A stretch of 64,000 nucleotides of DNA from Acidobacteriaceae bacterium. Lineage in GTDB: Bacteria; Acidobacteriota; Terriglobia; Terriglobales; Acidobacteriaceae. The DNA lies in NCBI GenBank assembly GCA_021323655.1, contig JAJPKO010000048.1:1-64000 (forward strand). Reading direction: 5' to 3'. The notes beneath the pieces were generated by a model. The model was not told where the DNA came from. It saw nothing but the letters and a program-made list of their open reading frames with translations, and made no database searches. Position 1 is the first letter of the stretch; each line of letters starts with the position of its first letter. Made by a program: the position numbers and the translations under genes. This document shows, one piece after another, positions 34,628-44,118 of this stretch.

Positions 34628-35601
34628 GGCCAGAACGCCTCACTTCTGCAATAGAAAAAATCAGGCGAAGTGCCGTTCGCGATCCGGCCGTGGGGGAGCA
34701 GCTCATCTTTGATTCGCCCCAGAAGGTATGCAGGAGAAGACGCAAAGGAGCGGACCAGACTTGCGGCTGCCCGCGTGTAGCGCTTCGCCGCCAGGTGCAT
34801 GTTCAGATTACGGAGCTGCTGCTTGGCTGCGAATCGCCTGTCCGAAATTTGTGACTGCAGCAAGTGTGCAACAGCTGCCAGCGGCTGAGGTGTTCTTCCG
34901 GACAGGTGCGAAAGAAGCAGGTACTGGATGTAAAGTCCGTGCAGCTCCTGCGTGTAGGAATGCTGCGAGCTGATACTTCCTGTGTTGTGGCGGAAGCCGA
35001 CCAGTGCCTCCGGTATCAGGTGAATGTCATAACGCAGTGCCATGCGCCACCACAGGTCGGCGTCTTCTGCATGGGAAAAACTGCGGTATCCTCCAATGGC
35101 GAGTGTCTTTTGAACATTCAGCGCCACCGATGGATGGCAAATGGAGAGCAGGTAGCCGGCCTCAACGACCTTTCGCAGCTGTTGCGGCGTTCCGCGCGTG
35201 CAGCGAAAAAGCCCGAGGCTTCGCTTCCTTGGATGGTATTCCGCAAGCGAATAAAACATCCCGGCATCCGGATGCAGGGCGATGGCTTCCTGCAGACGCT
35301 CGATACGATTGGGGTAAGAGATGTCGTCCGCATCCTGCCGGACCAGCCAGGGCGTGTCTGCCTCATGGAGCATGCGGTTCAAGGTTGCCGTCAATCCGGC
35401 ATGGGGCTGCGAAATGACGCGAAGACGCGGGTCCCGGACGGACTGAAGATACTCGAGGCTGCCATCTGTGCTGCCATCCACAATCGCAAGAATGTGGAAA
35501 TTATCTGCTGTTTGCGCGAGCAGGCTTTCAACTGCTTCAGGCAGATAAGGCATTGCATGGTAGACAGGCAGACCGATGGTGATAGCACAACAACACTGCA
35601 C
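34624..35601 (-). CDS. Glycosyltransferase family 2
   Basis: A 325-residue GT2 protein: ITIGLPVYHAMPYLPEAVES, AIVDGSTDGSLEYLQSV, and the DxD region VRQDADDISYPNRI (D90-D93). SHAEDADLWWRMALRYDIHL is also family-typical. It is the first gene of a three-gene minus-strand operon (this gene, the GT26 gene, transaldolase) that is divergent from the main exopolysaccharide operon across about 260 AT-rich bases. Confidence 0.9.
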   Translation of the reverse strand: MQCCCAITIGLPVYHAMPYLPEAVESLLAQTADNFHILAIVDGSTDGSLEYLQSVRDPRLRVISQPHAGLTATLNRMLHEADTPWLVRQDADDISYPNRIERLQEAIALHPDAGMFYSLAEYHPRKRSLGLFRCTRGTPQQLRKVVEAGYLLSICHPSVALNVQKTLAIGGYRSFSHAEDADLWWRMALRYDIHLIPEALVGFRHNTGSISSQHSYTQELHGLYIQYLLLSHLSGRTPQPLAAVAHLLQSQISDRRFAAKQQLRNLNMHLAAKRYTRAAASLVRSFASSPAYLLGRIKDELLPHGRIANGTSPDFFYCRSEAFWP

Positions 35602-35863
35602 AGCTTACTCCAAATGCTTTTCCGGCGCCGCATTGAGTGCGGTCCGAAACAAGCAATAAGTTACGGCTTGAATTTATTTCTATGTATTAGTTGATGTATA
35701 TCGTGCTGGGCGCATAGAGCGTCAAGCCATTGCTACGAGGTCTGCAAACTTAGGTAATGTTTGTATCTGGAAGTATCTTTGCTAAGGTTCTCCTGAAAAC
35801 AAGCACAAAAAATGAAAGGTGCATGCCCGCACCGGCGGCCTGCGCTCTCTGCGTGTGTATTCC

Positions 35864-36859
35864 ATGTTTAATGCTGCTCAGTACGAAGGTCGCGGACGAA
35901 GGTACTTCCTGGCCGGGGGTGCGGGCTTTATTGGCAGCCACTTTGCAGATGCTTTGCTTGCCAATGACAGCATCGCCGCGGTTACTGTCTACGACAATCT
36001 ATCTTCCGGCAGGGAGTGGCACTTTCAGTCTCATCTTCCGGATCCTCGCTTCCGGTTTATCTGCGGAGGTGTCGAGGATGCCGCTGCACTTACCGGCGCA
36101 ATGGCCGGGCACGACGTCGTCATTCATCTGGCTTCGAATCCTGATATTTCGCGTGCAGCAACAGATCCGGAAATAGATTTCAGGCAAGGGACGGTGCTTA
36201 CAAGCAATGTGCTTGAGGCGATGCGCCGCAATGGGGTCGTGCGATTGCTGTATGCGTCAGGAAGTGGAGTGTACGGCGATCTGGGAGAAACAGAAGTAGC
36301 GGAAGACCACGGCCCGCTGCTGCCCGTTTCGACTTACGGGGCAAGCAAACTGGCGGGAGAAGCCTTGATTTCAGCCTACTGCTCGATGTTCGGCATAACG
36401 GCATGCACATTCCGCTTTGCAAATGTGGTGGGAGCGCGGCAGACGCACGGCGTGGGCTTTGATTTCGTGCGGCGCCTGATGGCGAATCCACGGCAGTTGC
36501 GCATTCTTGGAGACGGAACGCAGAGTAAGCCATATATTCACGTCTCGGACATTGTGAACGCGGTTCTGTGCGCCGAAGAACGCTGCGCAGACACCTTTGC
36601 CGTCTTCAACGTTGCTCCAGAGGATTCCATCTCAGTCACAGAGATTGCGTGGCTTGCTGCCGAGTGCATGCAGCTTAGTCCGGTACCAGAGCTGCAGTAC
36701 ACAGGAGGAAAGCGGGGATGGAAGGGGGATGTTCCTGTAGTCCGGTTGAATTCCAGCAGGATCAAGGCACTGGGCTGGAAGGCGCAACACGATAGCCGCG
36801 AATCCATGCGCCGGGCCTTGCTGGAAATGATTGCGGATGAAAGGGTGTGCTATGCCTGA
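35864..36859 (+). CDS. NAD-dependent nucleotide-sugar epimerase/dehydratase (extended SDR)
   Basis: A 331-residue extended SDR. The cofactor loop is GGAGFIGSHF (18-27), and the active site has S in YASGSGVYGD plus Y158/K162 in STYGASKLAGEALI. RFANVVGARQTHGVGFDFV and YIHVSDIVNAVL are typical of UDP-sugar 4-epimerases and GDP-sugar dehydratases. Substrate unknown; the heptose genes that follow make a GDP-heptose modification attractive. The start is uncertain: ATG 35864 is taken, GTG 35819 would add 15 residues, and neither has a clear ribosome-binding site. Confidence 0.85.
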   Translation: MFNAAQYEGRGRRYFLAGGAGFIGSHFADALLANDSIAAVTVYDNLSSGREWHFQSHLPDPRFRFICGGVEDAAALTGAMAGHDVVIHLASNPDISRAATDPEIDFRQGTVLTSNVLEAMRRNGVVRLLYASGSGVYGDLGETEVAEDHGPLLPVSTYGASKLAGEALISAYCSMFGITACTFRFANVVGARQTHGVGFDFVRRLMANPRQLRILGDGTQSKPYIHVSDIVNAVLCAEERCADTFAVFNVAPEDSISVTEIAWLAAECMQLSPVPELQYTGGKRGWKGDVPVVRLNSSRIKALGWKAQHDSRESMRRALLEMIADERVCYA

Positions 36860-37568
36860 AGCATTACCCAGACTGGCGCTGCTTGCAGGTGGACTGGCCA
36901 CGCGTCTCGGCCCCCTCGCGCGCTCTGTGCCGAAGTCGCTTGTGCCGGTATGTGGCGAGCCCTTTCTTGCGCATCAATTGCGGCTGCTGGTCGAGCAGGG
37001 CATAAGCGAGATCGTCATCTGCACGGGCCATATGGGAGAGCAGATCGAAGGGTTTGCACGCGACGGTTCACAATTTGGCTGCCGGATTCTTTATTCACAT
37101 GACGGTAATTCGCCGCTGGGCACAGGAGGGGCGCTGCGGCGCGCATTGCCTTTGCTGGGCAGCCCCTTCTTCGTCATGTATGGAGACAGTTATCTCACAG
37201 CCGACCTGGCCGCAATCCTGAAGACATTCAGAAATTCAGGAATGCCCGCCTTGATGACGGTCTTTCGCAATGATGGCAACTGGGATGCGAGTAATGTCGA
37301 AATGCGTGAAGAACGACTCGCGAGTTACAGCAAGAAAGCACGAAGCCCATTCATGTGCCACATAGATTACGGCTTGAGCATTCTGACGCCGGAAATATTG
37401 CAAGGCTGGCCCGATGGTGCAAAGTTTGACCTTGCCGATGTTATGGAACATCTGGCCTCGGAGGGCCGGATGGCCGCACACGAAGTACGTGAACGCTTTT
37501 ATGAAATCGGCTCCCTTGCGGGTTTACGTATGACGGAGGATTATCTTGCAGAGGCGGTGGCGCGATGA
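36852..37568 (+). CDS. Sugar-phosphate nucleotidyltransferase, HddC-like
   Basis: A 238-residue nucleotidyltransferase with the signature LAGGLATRLGPLARSVPKSL followed by VPVCGEPFLAHQ (pyrophosphorylase loop with K28) and FFVMYGDSYL for the metal-binding Asp. With the kinase just downstream, it most likely makes GDP-D-glycero-alpha-D-manno-heptose from the heptose 1-phosphate. The start overlaps the epimerase stop by eight bases (ATGCCTGA). Confidence 0.87.
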   Translation: MPEALPRLALLAGGLATRLGPLARSVPKSLVPVCGEPFLAHQLRLLVEQGISEIVICTGHMGEQIEGFARDGSQFGCRILYSHDGNSPLGTGGALRRALPLLGSPFFVMYGDSYLTADLAAILKTFRNSGMPALMTVFRNDGNWDASNVEMREERLASYSKKARSPFMCHIDYGLSILTPEILQGWPDGAKFDLADVMEHLASEGRMAAHEVRERFYEIGSLAGLRMTEDYLAEAVAR

Positions 37569-38551
37569 TCATGACGCGCACGCCACTTCGAATTTCCATC
37601 GGCGGTGGAGGTACAGACCTGCCGTCGTATTACTGCCAGTTTGGTGGCTTCGTGATCTCGGCGGCCATAAATAAATACGTTTACATCACCATCAATAAGA
37701 GTTTTCTTCCCGGATATTGCCTCAAGTACTCGGAGATGGAGCATGCGCAGACGTATGAGGAGATCCGCCACCCACTTTTTCGTGAAGCATTGACATTGCA
37801 CGAGGCGCCGCGTCCGCTTGAGATCGTCAGCATCGCTGATGTTCCGGCGGGTACAGGGCTTGGATCGTCCGGAACATTTACGGTTGGCCTGGTACATGCT
37901 CTGTATGCGTATCAGCGCAAGCGTGTGACCCCGGAAGACCTGGCACGCGAAGCGGTAGACATCGAGATGAACCGCCTGAAGGAACCGGTGGGTAAACAAG
38001 ACCAATACGCTGCTGCCTATGGAGGCGTGCTTTGCCAGGAGTACGGCACCGACCATTCGGCGCAGGTGTTTCCTTTGCAGTGCAGTGAGGCCACTCTGCG
38101 CGAACTTCGTGATTCGCTCATGCTGTTTTTTGTTGGTCAGACACGCTGTGCTTCTTCTTTGCTTGCAGACCAGAAAAAGCGCTCAGAGCAGCAGGATCCC
38201 GACATGCTGGAAAGTCTGCACTTTGCCAAGCAACTGGGCCTGGAAATACGCAGCGTTCTGGAAGCAGGAAATGTTGCCGAATTCGGCAGGCTGATGCATG
38301 AGCATTGGCTGCGCAAGCGGTCCCGCTCCAATGGCATGACCACTCAGCGCGTGGATGACCTGTATGAAATCGCTCGTACGCGCGGAGGCGCGACCGGGGG
38401 CAAGCTGGTGGGCGCAGGCGGCAGTGGATTTCTGCTGCTGCACACGCAGGACCGAAACCGGCTTCGGTCTGCGATGGCGGAGGCCGGAGTAAGCGAAATG
38501 GAATTCAACTTTGATTTTGATGGATCTGTCGTCATGATGCGGAATGTCTGA
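37565..38551 (+). CDS. GHMP kinase, HddA-like D-glycero-alpha-D-manno-heptose 7-phosphate kinase
   Basis: A 328-residue GHMP-superfamily kinase: RTPLRISIGGGGTDLPSYY (5-23), the ATP loop PAGTGLGSSGTFTVGLVHAL (94-113) and a C-terminal GGKLVGAGGSGFLLL glycine-rich motif. These are features of the HddA/heptose kinase group, which phosphorylates C1 to form the 1,7-bisphosphate substrate of GmhB. ATGA overlap with the nucleotidyltransferase stop; the Wzc gene overlaps its end by eight bases. Confidence 0.9.
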   Translation: MIMTRTPLRISIGGGGTDLPSYYCQFGGFVISAAINKYVYITINKSFLPGYCLKYSEMEHAQTYEEIRHPLFREALTLHEAPRPLEIVSIADVPAGTGLGSSGTFTVGLVHALYAYQRKRVTPEDLAREAVDIEMNRLKEPVGKQDQYAAAYGGVLCQEYGTDHSAQVFPLQCSEATLRELRDSLMLFFVGQTRCASSLLADQKKRSEQQDPDMLESLHFAKQLGLEIRSVLEAGNVAEFGRLMHEHWLRKRSRSNGMTTQRVDDLYEIARTRGGATGGKLVGAGGSGFLLLHTQDRNRLRSAMAEAGVSEMEFNFDFDGSVVMMRNV

Positions 38552-40826
38552 GATGAGCGCGATCAACACAATTCCGGTGGTAGACCTTCGTTCAGTGCGT
38601 GATGAAGAAATACATCTCGGCTCTCTGTTTACTGTCCTGCGGCAGAGGCGTCGAATATTCTTTGCTGTTTTTGCTGCGCTGCTGCTGCTTGTGACGGTGT
38701 ATTGCACTCTGGCCACACGGCGCTATCAGGCCACGGGACAAATCCAGGTGCAAAAAGAGACGGTGGGTTCGTTCGGCCTGGATGAAAGCGTGATGGGAGA
38801 CGCAGCGGGTCAGGCATCGGACGCACTGGATTACAACGTAACATTGCAGACCGAGGCAAATATTCTCGGTTCGGACTCCCTCGCGCTCCAGGTGATTCGA
38901 GAGCTTCACCTCGAGAATACCCCGGACTTTTTTGCTCCCGCTAAGAATACGCCGGTCAGCAACGTACTTTCCTATGTGCGTTTCTGGAAGAAGCCTTTGG
39001 AGCCACTGTCGGTGCCGCTGGAACGGGCCCCTGACCGCAGATACGTTGCGCTGAAGATATTCGCTTCCCGCCTGAAAGTGGAACCGGTCACGGGCACCCG
39101 ATTGATCAATGTGAGTTATTCCAATCCTGATCCGAAGCTGGCAGCTGACGTAGTAAACCATCTCATCAGCGCACTGATGGAATACTCGTATCAATCGCGC
39201 TTCACGGCAACAGCACAGGCATCCAATTGGCTCTCCACTCAATTGGAGGATTTGCGCAAACGGACGGAAGCGCTGCAGAGCAGGGCCGCTGCGCTCGAGC
39301 ACGACACCGGCATGTACGGTGATGATGCATCGCACAACGTAGTGCTCGCGCGCCTTGAGGCGTTAAATCAGGTGTGGTCCGAGGCAGAATCCAACCGCAT
39401 TCTCAAGGAGTCTATTGACCGGGTAGCAGGCAGCGGCGATCCCGAATTGATTTCAGGCCTTGGCGGGAATGCTGCGGCTGGGGCAAACCCTTCCATGGCG
39501 AATTCGCTCGGCCTGATTCAGAGTCTGCGAGCGCAGGAGACGGCAGTCCGGGCTGAACTGGAAGAAGATCGCGTGCGTTATGGGCCCGCCTATCCCCGCA
39601 TTGCTGAATTGCAGGCGCAGCTGAATGGGATTGAACGGGGCATTCATGATGAGGTGCAGCGTATTGGCAAGCGTGCGCATACAGACTACGAAATCGCGCG
39701 GCAGGCAGAAACGTCAGCACGGGCTGCATTTGAGAAGCAAAAGGACCTGGCCGGCAAGCTGAATGACAAGGCCGTGGCATTTGCATTGGCCAAACAGGAA
39801 GCTGACGGAAGCCGCGAAGTGTATGAATCTTTGCTGGCCAAGCTGAAGCAGGCCGGAGTGCTCGAGGGACTGCGCTCCACCAACATCACAGTGGTAAATC
39901 CTGCGCGCGTGCCGCCGCCCAATCGTCCGGGGAGCCCAAATCTGCCGCTGTATTATGCGGTGGCGATTGCTCTCGGCATATTTCTGGGAACCGCCGCTGC
40001 GGTGGTCCAGCACATCACGGACCGCAGGATACGCTCGATAGAAATTGCAGAGAAGATTGTAGATGCGCCGCTGCTTGGGTTGGTCCCTGTGATTGAGTCT
40101 GAGAGCAGATCTGGCGCCCGGGGATACACATCTGGGTATGTGGGTAGTTCCTTTGCTGAATCGCTGCGAAGTCTTCGCACCTCGTTGATGCTTTCCCGCA
40201 GCAGTTCTCCTCCGCAGGTTGTCCTGGTCACCAGTCCTGGATCCGGTGAAGGGAAAAGCACACTTTCGCTGGAGATGGCGACAGTACTGGCTCAGCAGGG
40301 CGCGCTTGTTCTGCTGGTGGAGACAGACCTGCGCCGTCCGGTACTGTCACAGCGTATCGGCATACAAAATAAGGTTTCTCTCAGCACGGCCTTGTCAGAC
40401 GAAACATGCTTTCCACGTCCCGAAGCCCTGGGATCCGCACCCGGCCTGCATGTACTGTGCAGCGGCACGGTTCCGCCGTTTCCCGCCGAGTTGCTCGGAT
40501 CGCCCAGAATGAGGGCGCTCCTTTTTCAATGGAGGCGCGAGTATGACTTTATTGTTCTCGATGGGCCACCTGTGCTGCCCGTAACGGACGCGATCGTGGT
40601 GGGCCGGTACTGCGATGCAGTGTTGCTCGTTTCCAGACATGGCCGCACAGAAAGAAAGGCCCTGAAGCGTAGTTATGACACGCTAAGGCGCCATCTTCCT
40701 GAAGGAGCTGCCGTGGGTGCAGTATTGAATGCGGTGCCACGACGATCAACAGATTTCTATGAATATTATGGTCACCAGAGTTACAGCTATGGTGCGGCAG
40801 AGATGACCAATGAAACTCTGGCATAA
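38544..40826 (+). CDS. Wzc-type tyrosine autokinase / polysaccharide co-polymerase
   Basis: A 760-residue inner-membrane protein controlling chain length and export. Order: Wzz domain with helices at about 39-57 and 469-487 flanking a long periplasmic coiled coil (about 230-440), then a cytosolic BY-kinase. Walker A is SPGSGEGKST (564-573), Walker A' is VETDLRRP (592-599, D595), Walker B is FIVLDGPP (D673). The C-terminal tail has five tyrosines (739, 741, 742, 747, 749), the expected autophosphorylation cluster. It overlaps hddA by 8 bases and the Wza gene by 17. Confidence 0.95.
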   Translation: MSEMSAINTIPVVDLRSVRDEEIHLGSLFTVLRQRRRIFFAVFAALLLLVTVYCTLATRRYQATGQIQVQKETVGSFGLDESVMGDAAGQASDALDYNVTLQTEANILGSDSLALQVIRELHLENTPDFFAPAKNTPVSNVLSYVRFWKKPLEPLSVPLERAPDRRYVALKIFASRLKVEPVTGTRLINVSYSNPDPKLAADVVNHLISALMEYSYQSRFTATAQASNWLSTQLEDLRKRTEALQSRAAALEHDTGMYGDDASHNVVLARLEALNQVWSEAESNRILKESIDRVAGSGDPELISGLGGNAAAGANPSMANSLGLIQSLRAQETAVRAELEEDRVRYGPAYPRIAELQAQLNGIERGIHDEVQRIGKRAHTDYEIARQAETSARAAFEKQKDLAGKLNDKAVAFALAKQEADGSREVYESLLAKLKQAGVLEGLRSTNITVVNPARVPPPNRPGSPNLPLYYAVAIALGIFLGTAAAVVQHITDRRIRSIEIAEKIVDAPLLGLVPVIESESRSGARGYTSGYVGSSFAESLRSLRTSLMLSRSSSPPQVVLVTSPGSGEGKSTLSLEMATVLAQQGALVLLVETDLRRPVLSQRIGIQNKVSLSTALSDETCFPRPEALGSAPGLHVLCSGTVPPFPAELLGSPRMRALLFQWRREYDFIVLDGPPVLPVTDAIVVGRYCDAVLLVSRHGRTERKALKRSYDTLRRHLPEGAAVGAVLNAVPRRSTDFYEYYGHQSYSYGAAEMTNETLA

Positions 40827-41703
40827 AGTAAGTTTGTTCGCGTTGCTTCTCGCCTCTGTTTACAGTTTGCAGGCGCAAGCGCCTTCCGGTGAGAGTTTGC
40901 GAATTGCCTCCGGGGACCTGCTGCACATTACGGTTTTTCGCGAGCCTGACCTGGAGCAGCGCGTAAGGGTAAAAGATTCAGGTGAGGTGGAGTTGGAACT
41001 CGTGGGCCGCGTAAAAGTCTGCGGGATGGCTCCGGGAGAAGCGGCAGACAGAATTGCGCAAGCATACGTGCGCGGGGGATACCTGAACCATCCGCAGATT
41101 TCAGTGCTCGTTGAGGAATACGCGACGCAGCAGGTTTCTGTGTTGGGGCAGGTAGGCAAACCCGGCGCTGTGCAATTAATGGCGCCACGCAGTCTGCTGG
41201 ATGTGCTTTCTCTTGCCGGAGGCCTGACCGAGATGGCAGACCGCCACATCACGATTCAACGTGGAGACAAGAGCCATAGCACTACTGTGTATCTGCCAAA
41301 CAGTGCGCAGGCTGATATGCAGGCTTCCGTCATGATTTATCCGGGAGACACCATCCTTGTGCCTAAGGCCGGCATTGTTTACGTGCTGGGAGATGTTGCG
41401 CGTCCGGGCGGTTACGTGATGCAGGACGACTCGAAGTTGACTGTGCTGCAGGCAATTGCCATGGCCGCAGGGGCAAACCGCTCTGCAAAGGAAGATGCCA
41501 CGCGGCTGGTCCGCAAGGTCAACGATACATATCAGGAGCAGACGATTCCGTTGGCGGAAATAGAGCGCGGCAGACATCCGGATATGGAACTGAAGGCCGA
41601 TGATGTTCTGTATGTTCCGTTCAGCATCGGGAAGAATATAGTGCTTGGTGCTTCAGGCATTCTTTCGTCCACCAGTTCGGCTGCCATTTATGCAACTCGA
41701 TAA
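40810..41703 (+). CDS. Wza-like polysaccharide export protein (SLBB domains)
   Basis: A 297-residue exported protein with a signal peptide (LFALLLASVYSLQAQA). The polysaccharide-export domain begins ASGDLLHITVFREPDLEQRV, and two SLBB-type domains follow (VSVLGQVGKPGAVQL and VYVLGDVARPGGYVM). There is no lipobox cysteine, unlike enterobacterial Wza. It forms the outer-membrane side of the export channel together with Wzc. The start lies inside the Wzc gene end. Confidence 0.93.
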   Translation: MKLWHKVSLFALLLASVYSLQAQAPSGESLRIASGDLLHITVFREPDLEQRVRVKDSGEVELELVGRVKVCGMAPGEAADRIAQAYVRGGYLNHPQISVLVEEYATQQVSVLGQVGKPGAVQLMAPRSLLDVLSLAGGLTEMADRHITIQRGDKSHSTTVYLPNSAQADMQASVMIYPGDTILVPKAGIVYVLGDVARPGGYVMQDDSKLTVLQAIAMAAGANRSAKEDATRLVRKVNDTYQEQTIPLAEIERGRHPDMELKADDVLYVPFSIGKNIVLGASGILSSTSSAAIYATR

Positions 41704-42994
41704 GCTCAGAATTGGCGTGACGGATTGCCTCTGTATTGGAGTTCTGCTCTTTTTCTCGATGCAGGGAGCCATCCCTGGGATTGCGCCGAACCAGGCCACA
41801 GAAATGACCAATACAGCCGCGACTCCGCTGATGAAGATCACCGGCATTGGCTCACAGATCATAGTAAATGGGCTGATAATAGGTCTGGTGCTCCAACACT
41901 GGCGCCGGCTTTATCGCCTGAGATTTGCTCTGCAATGGAGTGCCGCGCTGGCATTTCTGGCGCTCGCCTCAACGCTCTGGTCACAGGAGCCGGCGACAAC
42001 GGCGCGCCGCTCCGTTCCGTTTGCGATAGCAACACTGTTCGCGCTGTTTTTTGCCGCAAGATATTCTGTGCGAAAACAGCTCTCAATTCTCTGCACAGCT
42101 CTGATGCTGGCCGCCCTGGCGAGCGCCGTCCTGGCATTGTTTGTTCCCTCCGTCGGACTCGAAGCATCCACCGGCCATTTTGGCAACTGGCAAGGTATCT
42201 TTACGCAGAAAAACGCTTGTGGACGCGCAATGGTCTTTGCCATTGCTGCTGGTCTTGCGCGTGGCAGGTTAAATACTGTGCGAAGTGTATGTCTTATTCT
42301 GTTCGGAACTGTGCTTGTGATGAGTGGCTCGCGCGGCGCATGGATCATCGCAGGTGCGGTTGTGTGTCTGCATGCAATGATGTGGCTGCTGGACAGATGC
42401 GCGCCAGAGGGCCGCGTGATCGCCCTCTGCTGTCTTATCGTTATGGCGCTGGCCGCTGCTTTTGCCGTATGGGCCCATTTCCCCATCCTGGCGGCCATGG
42501 TCGGCAGAGATGCGACGCTGACCGGTCGCACCGCCATCTGGCAGCAGGTCTGGGTGTCCATTCTGAAGCACCCTCTGCTTGGTTATGGGTTCTCGGCCTT
42601 CTGGCAGGGCATGAAAGGCGAATCTTACAACGTGATTCTTGCGCTGCGGTTCGTTCTCTTTCATGCGCACAATGGCTTTCTTGAAATATGGCTGGAACTG
42701 GGAGCTGTTGGCCTGCTCTTCTTTGGCCTGGGATATGTACGCGCCTGGAGAAAGCTGCTACCACTGCTGGTAATGCGCGAACAGAAAGAATGCGCATGGA
42801 TGCTATATGTTCTGGTACTGGCGCTGTTCTACGACCTGGATGAAAATACGCTGCTTACATTTAACGGATTGTTCTGGGTGCTATACGTGGCTGCGCTTGT
42901 AAATATCGAGATTCTGGCCGTTGAAAACCGTATGCAGCAAAAGGCAAAGTGCCTGCCGGTATTTCTTAAGCCGGAAATTGCGTGCTTGCGATGA
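41690..42994 (+). CDS. O-antigen ligase / Wzy-type polymerase
   Basis: A 434-residue polytopic membrane protein with roughly ten helices. The Wzy_C/WaaL region has GNWQGIFTQKNACGRAMVFA, MSGSRGAWIIAGAV, HPLLGYGFSAFWQ and the conserved HAHNGFLEIWLELGAVGLLF, whose histidine is catalytically important in the family. With Wza and Wzc beside it, a repeat-unit polymerase is more likely than a ligase. The start ATG 41690 overlaps the Wza gene by 14 bases. Confidence 0.9.
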   Translation: MQLDKLRIGVTDCLCIGVLLFFSMQGAIPGIAPNQATEMTNTAATPLMKITGIGSQIIVNGLIIGLVLQHWRRLYRLRFALQWSAALAFLALASTLWSQEPATTARRSVPFAIATLFALFFAARYSVRKQLSILCTALMLAALASAVLALFVPSVGLEASTGHFGNWQGIFTQKNACGRAMVFAIAAGLARGRLNTVRSVCLILFGTVLVMSGSRGAWIIAGAVVCLHAMMWLLDRCAPEGRVIALCCLIVMALAAAFAVWAHFPILAAMVGRDATLTGRTAIWQQVWVSILKHPLLGYGFSAFWQGMKGESYNVILALRFVLFHAHNGFLEIWLELGAVGLLFFGLGYVRAWRKLLPLLVMREQKECAWMLYVLVLALFYDLDENTLLTFNGLFWVLYVAALVNIEILAVENRMQQKAKCLPVFLKPEIACLR

Positions 42995-44118
42995 CCACGA
43001 TGGCCCCGGTTTCATGCCCGATTGCGGCGAAGGTCTATCGCCCTGAGCTGGATGCGCTGCGCTTCTTTGCCTTTCTTGCTGTGTATGTTTGTCACGCCAT
43101 TCCTGCAGCGGATGCACGTGCGGGATGGTTGGCAGGTATCAAAGATGCTGGCAACTTCGGCGTCTGCCTCTTTTTTCTTCTGAGTGCTTATCTCATTACT
43201 GATCTTCTGCTCCGCGAACGCGAGCAGTTTGGCACAGTACATGTTTGCAATTTTTATGTTCGGCGCATTCTGCGCATCTGGCCGCTTTATTTTGGAACCA
43301 CGCTGGTTTATGCCGTTGCTGGACCCCGCTTCCATGCGTTCTGGATCGAACCCGGGCGCGTTGCAGCGTATTTCCTGCTGGCGGGGAACTGGTACATCGC
43401 GTTGCATCCCTGGATACAGACACCTCTGCGCGCGTTATGGAGCATCTCGGTCGAAGAGCAGTTCTATCTCGTCTGGCCGGTGCTGGGGAAAGCCGGAGGA
43501 CGGCGCGCTTTTGCCACAGCTTCCATCGCGATTGTTCCTCTTTCGTTCATGAGCATCGCCATTGTTTCAAACGGACCATTTGCGTTTAACACCGTTTGGC
43601 TGAACAGCTTTGTGCAGTTCTTGTTTTTTTCCGCAGGCGCGCTGCTGGCGGTTGGGTTGCGCGGGAATCTGCCTCGCTTGCAGCTTCGATCGCGCGCTGG
43701 TTTTCTTGCAGGTGGCCTCTGTTTTTGTTGGCTCGCAGCAGCTGTGGCCATGATCAAACGCCCTGCAGCGCATGTCACACCTTTGCAGTTCTGCTGCGGA
43801 TATCTTCTGGTGGCATTGGGCTGTATCTCTCTCTTTCTCGCGGCGGCAGGCATATCCGAAGACATGGTCCCGCGCTGGATGATCTATCTGGGAAAAATTT
43901 CCTTCGGGCTCTACGTTTTTCATGAAACCGCTTTTCTATTGGTGGATGAAGCGCAGAAGCACATCGTTGACTCCGATAGCCTATGGTTGTTGATTGCGAA
44001 CAAAATTGTGGCGCTCGTACTCACTATCTTTCTCGCCGCTCTTTCCTATCACTTTTTTGAGTCGCCATTTCTGCGGCTGAAGCAGCGCTTTGCTCGCATT
44101 CCATCACGGAGTATCTAA
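42991..44118 (+). CDS. Acyltransferase family 3 membrane protein
   Basis: A 375-residue protein with about ten helices and the acyltransferase-3 signatures YRPELDALRFFAFLAVYVCH (catalytic His region), FYVRRILRIWPLYF and LWSISVEEQFYLVWP. These enzymes O-acylate (usually acetylate) exported polysaccharides. ATG overlaps the polymerase stop (ATGA), and the next gene begins at the base after its stop, so it belongs to the same operon. Confidence 0.93.
   Translation: MTTMAPVSCPIAAKVYRPELDALRFFAFLAVYVCHAIPAADARAGWLAGIKDAGNFGVCLFFLLSAYLITDLLLREREQFGTVHVCNFYVRRILRIWPLYFGTTLVYAVAGPRFHAFWIEPGRVAAYFLLAGNWYIALHPWIQTPLRALWSISVEEQFYLVWPVLGKAGGRRAFATASIAIVPLSFMSIAIVSNGPFAFNTVWLNSFVQFLFFSAGALLAVGLRGNLPRLQLRSRAGFLAGGLCFCWLAAAVAMIKRPAAHVTPLQFCCGYLLVALGCISLFLAAAGISEDMVPRWMIYLGKISFGLYVFHETAFLLVDEAQKHIVDSDSLWLLIANKIVALVLTIFLAALSYHFFESPFLRLKQRFARIPSRSI

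Noticed and set aside
35602-35863. A hidden small gene in the AT-rich gap between the divergent exopolysaccharide operons
   Set aside because: Stops occur in all frames at short intervals; it looks like a plain divergent promoter region.
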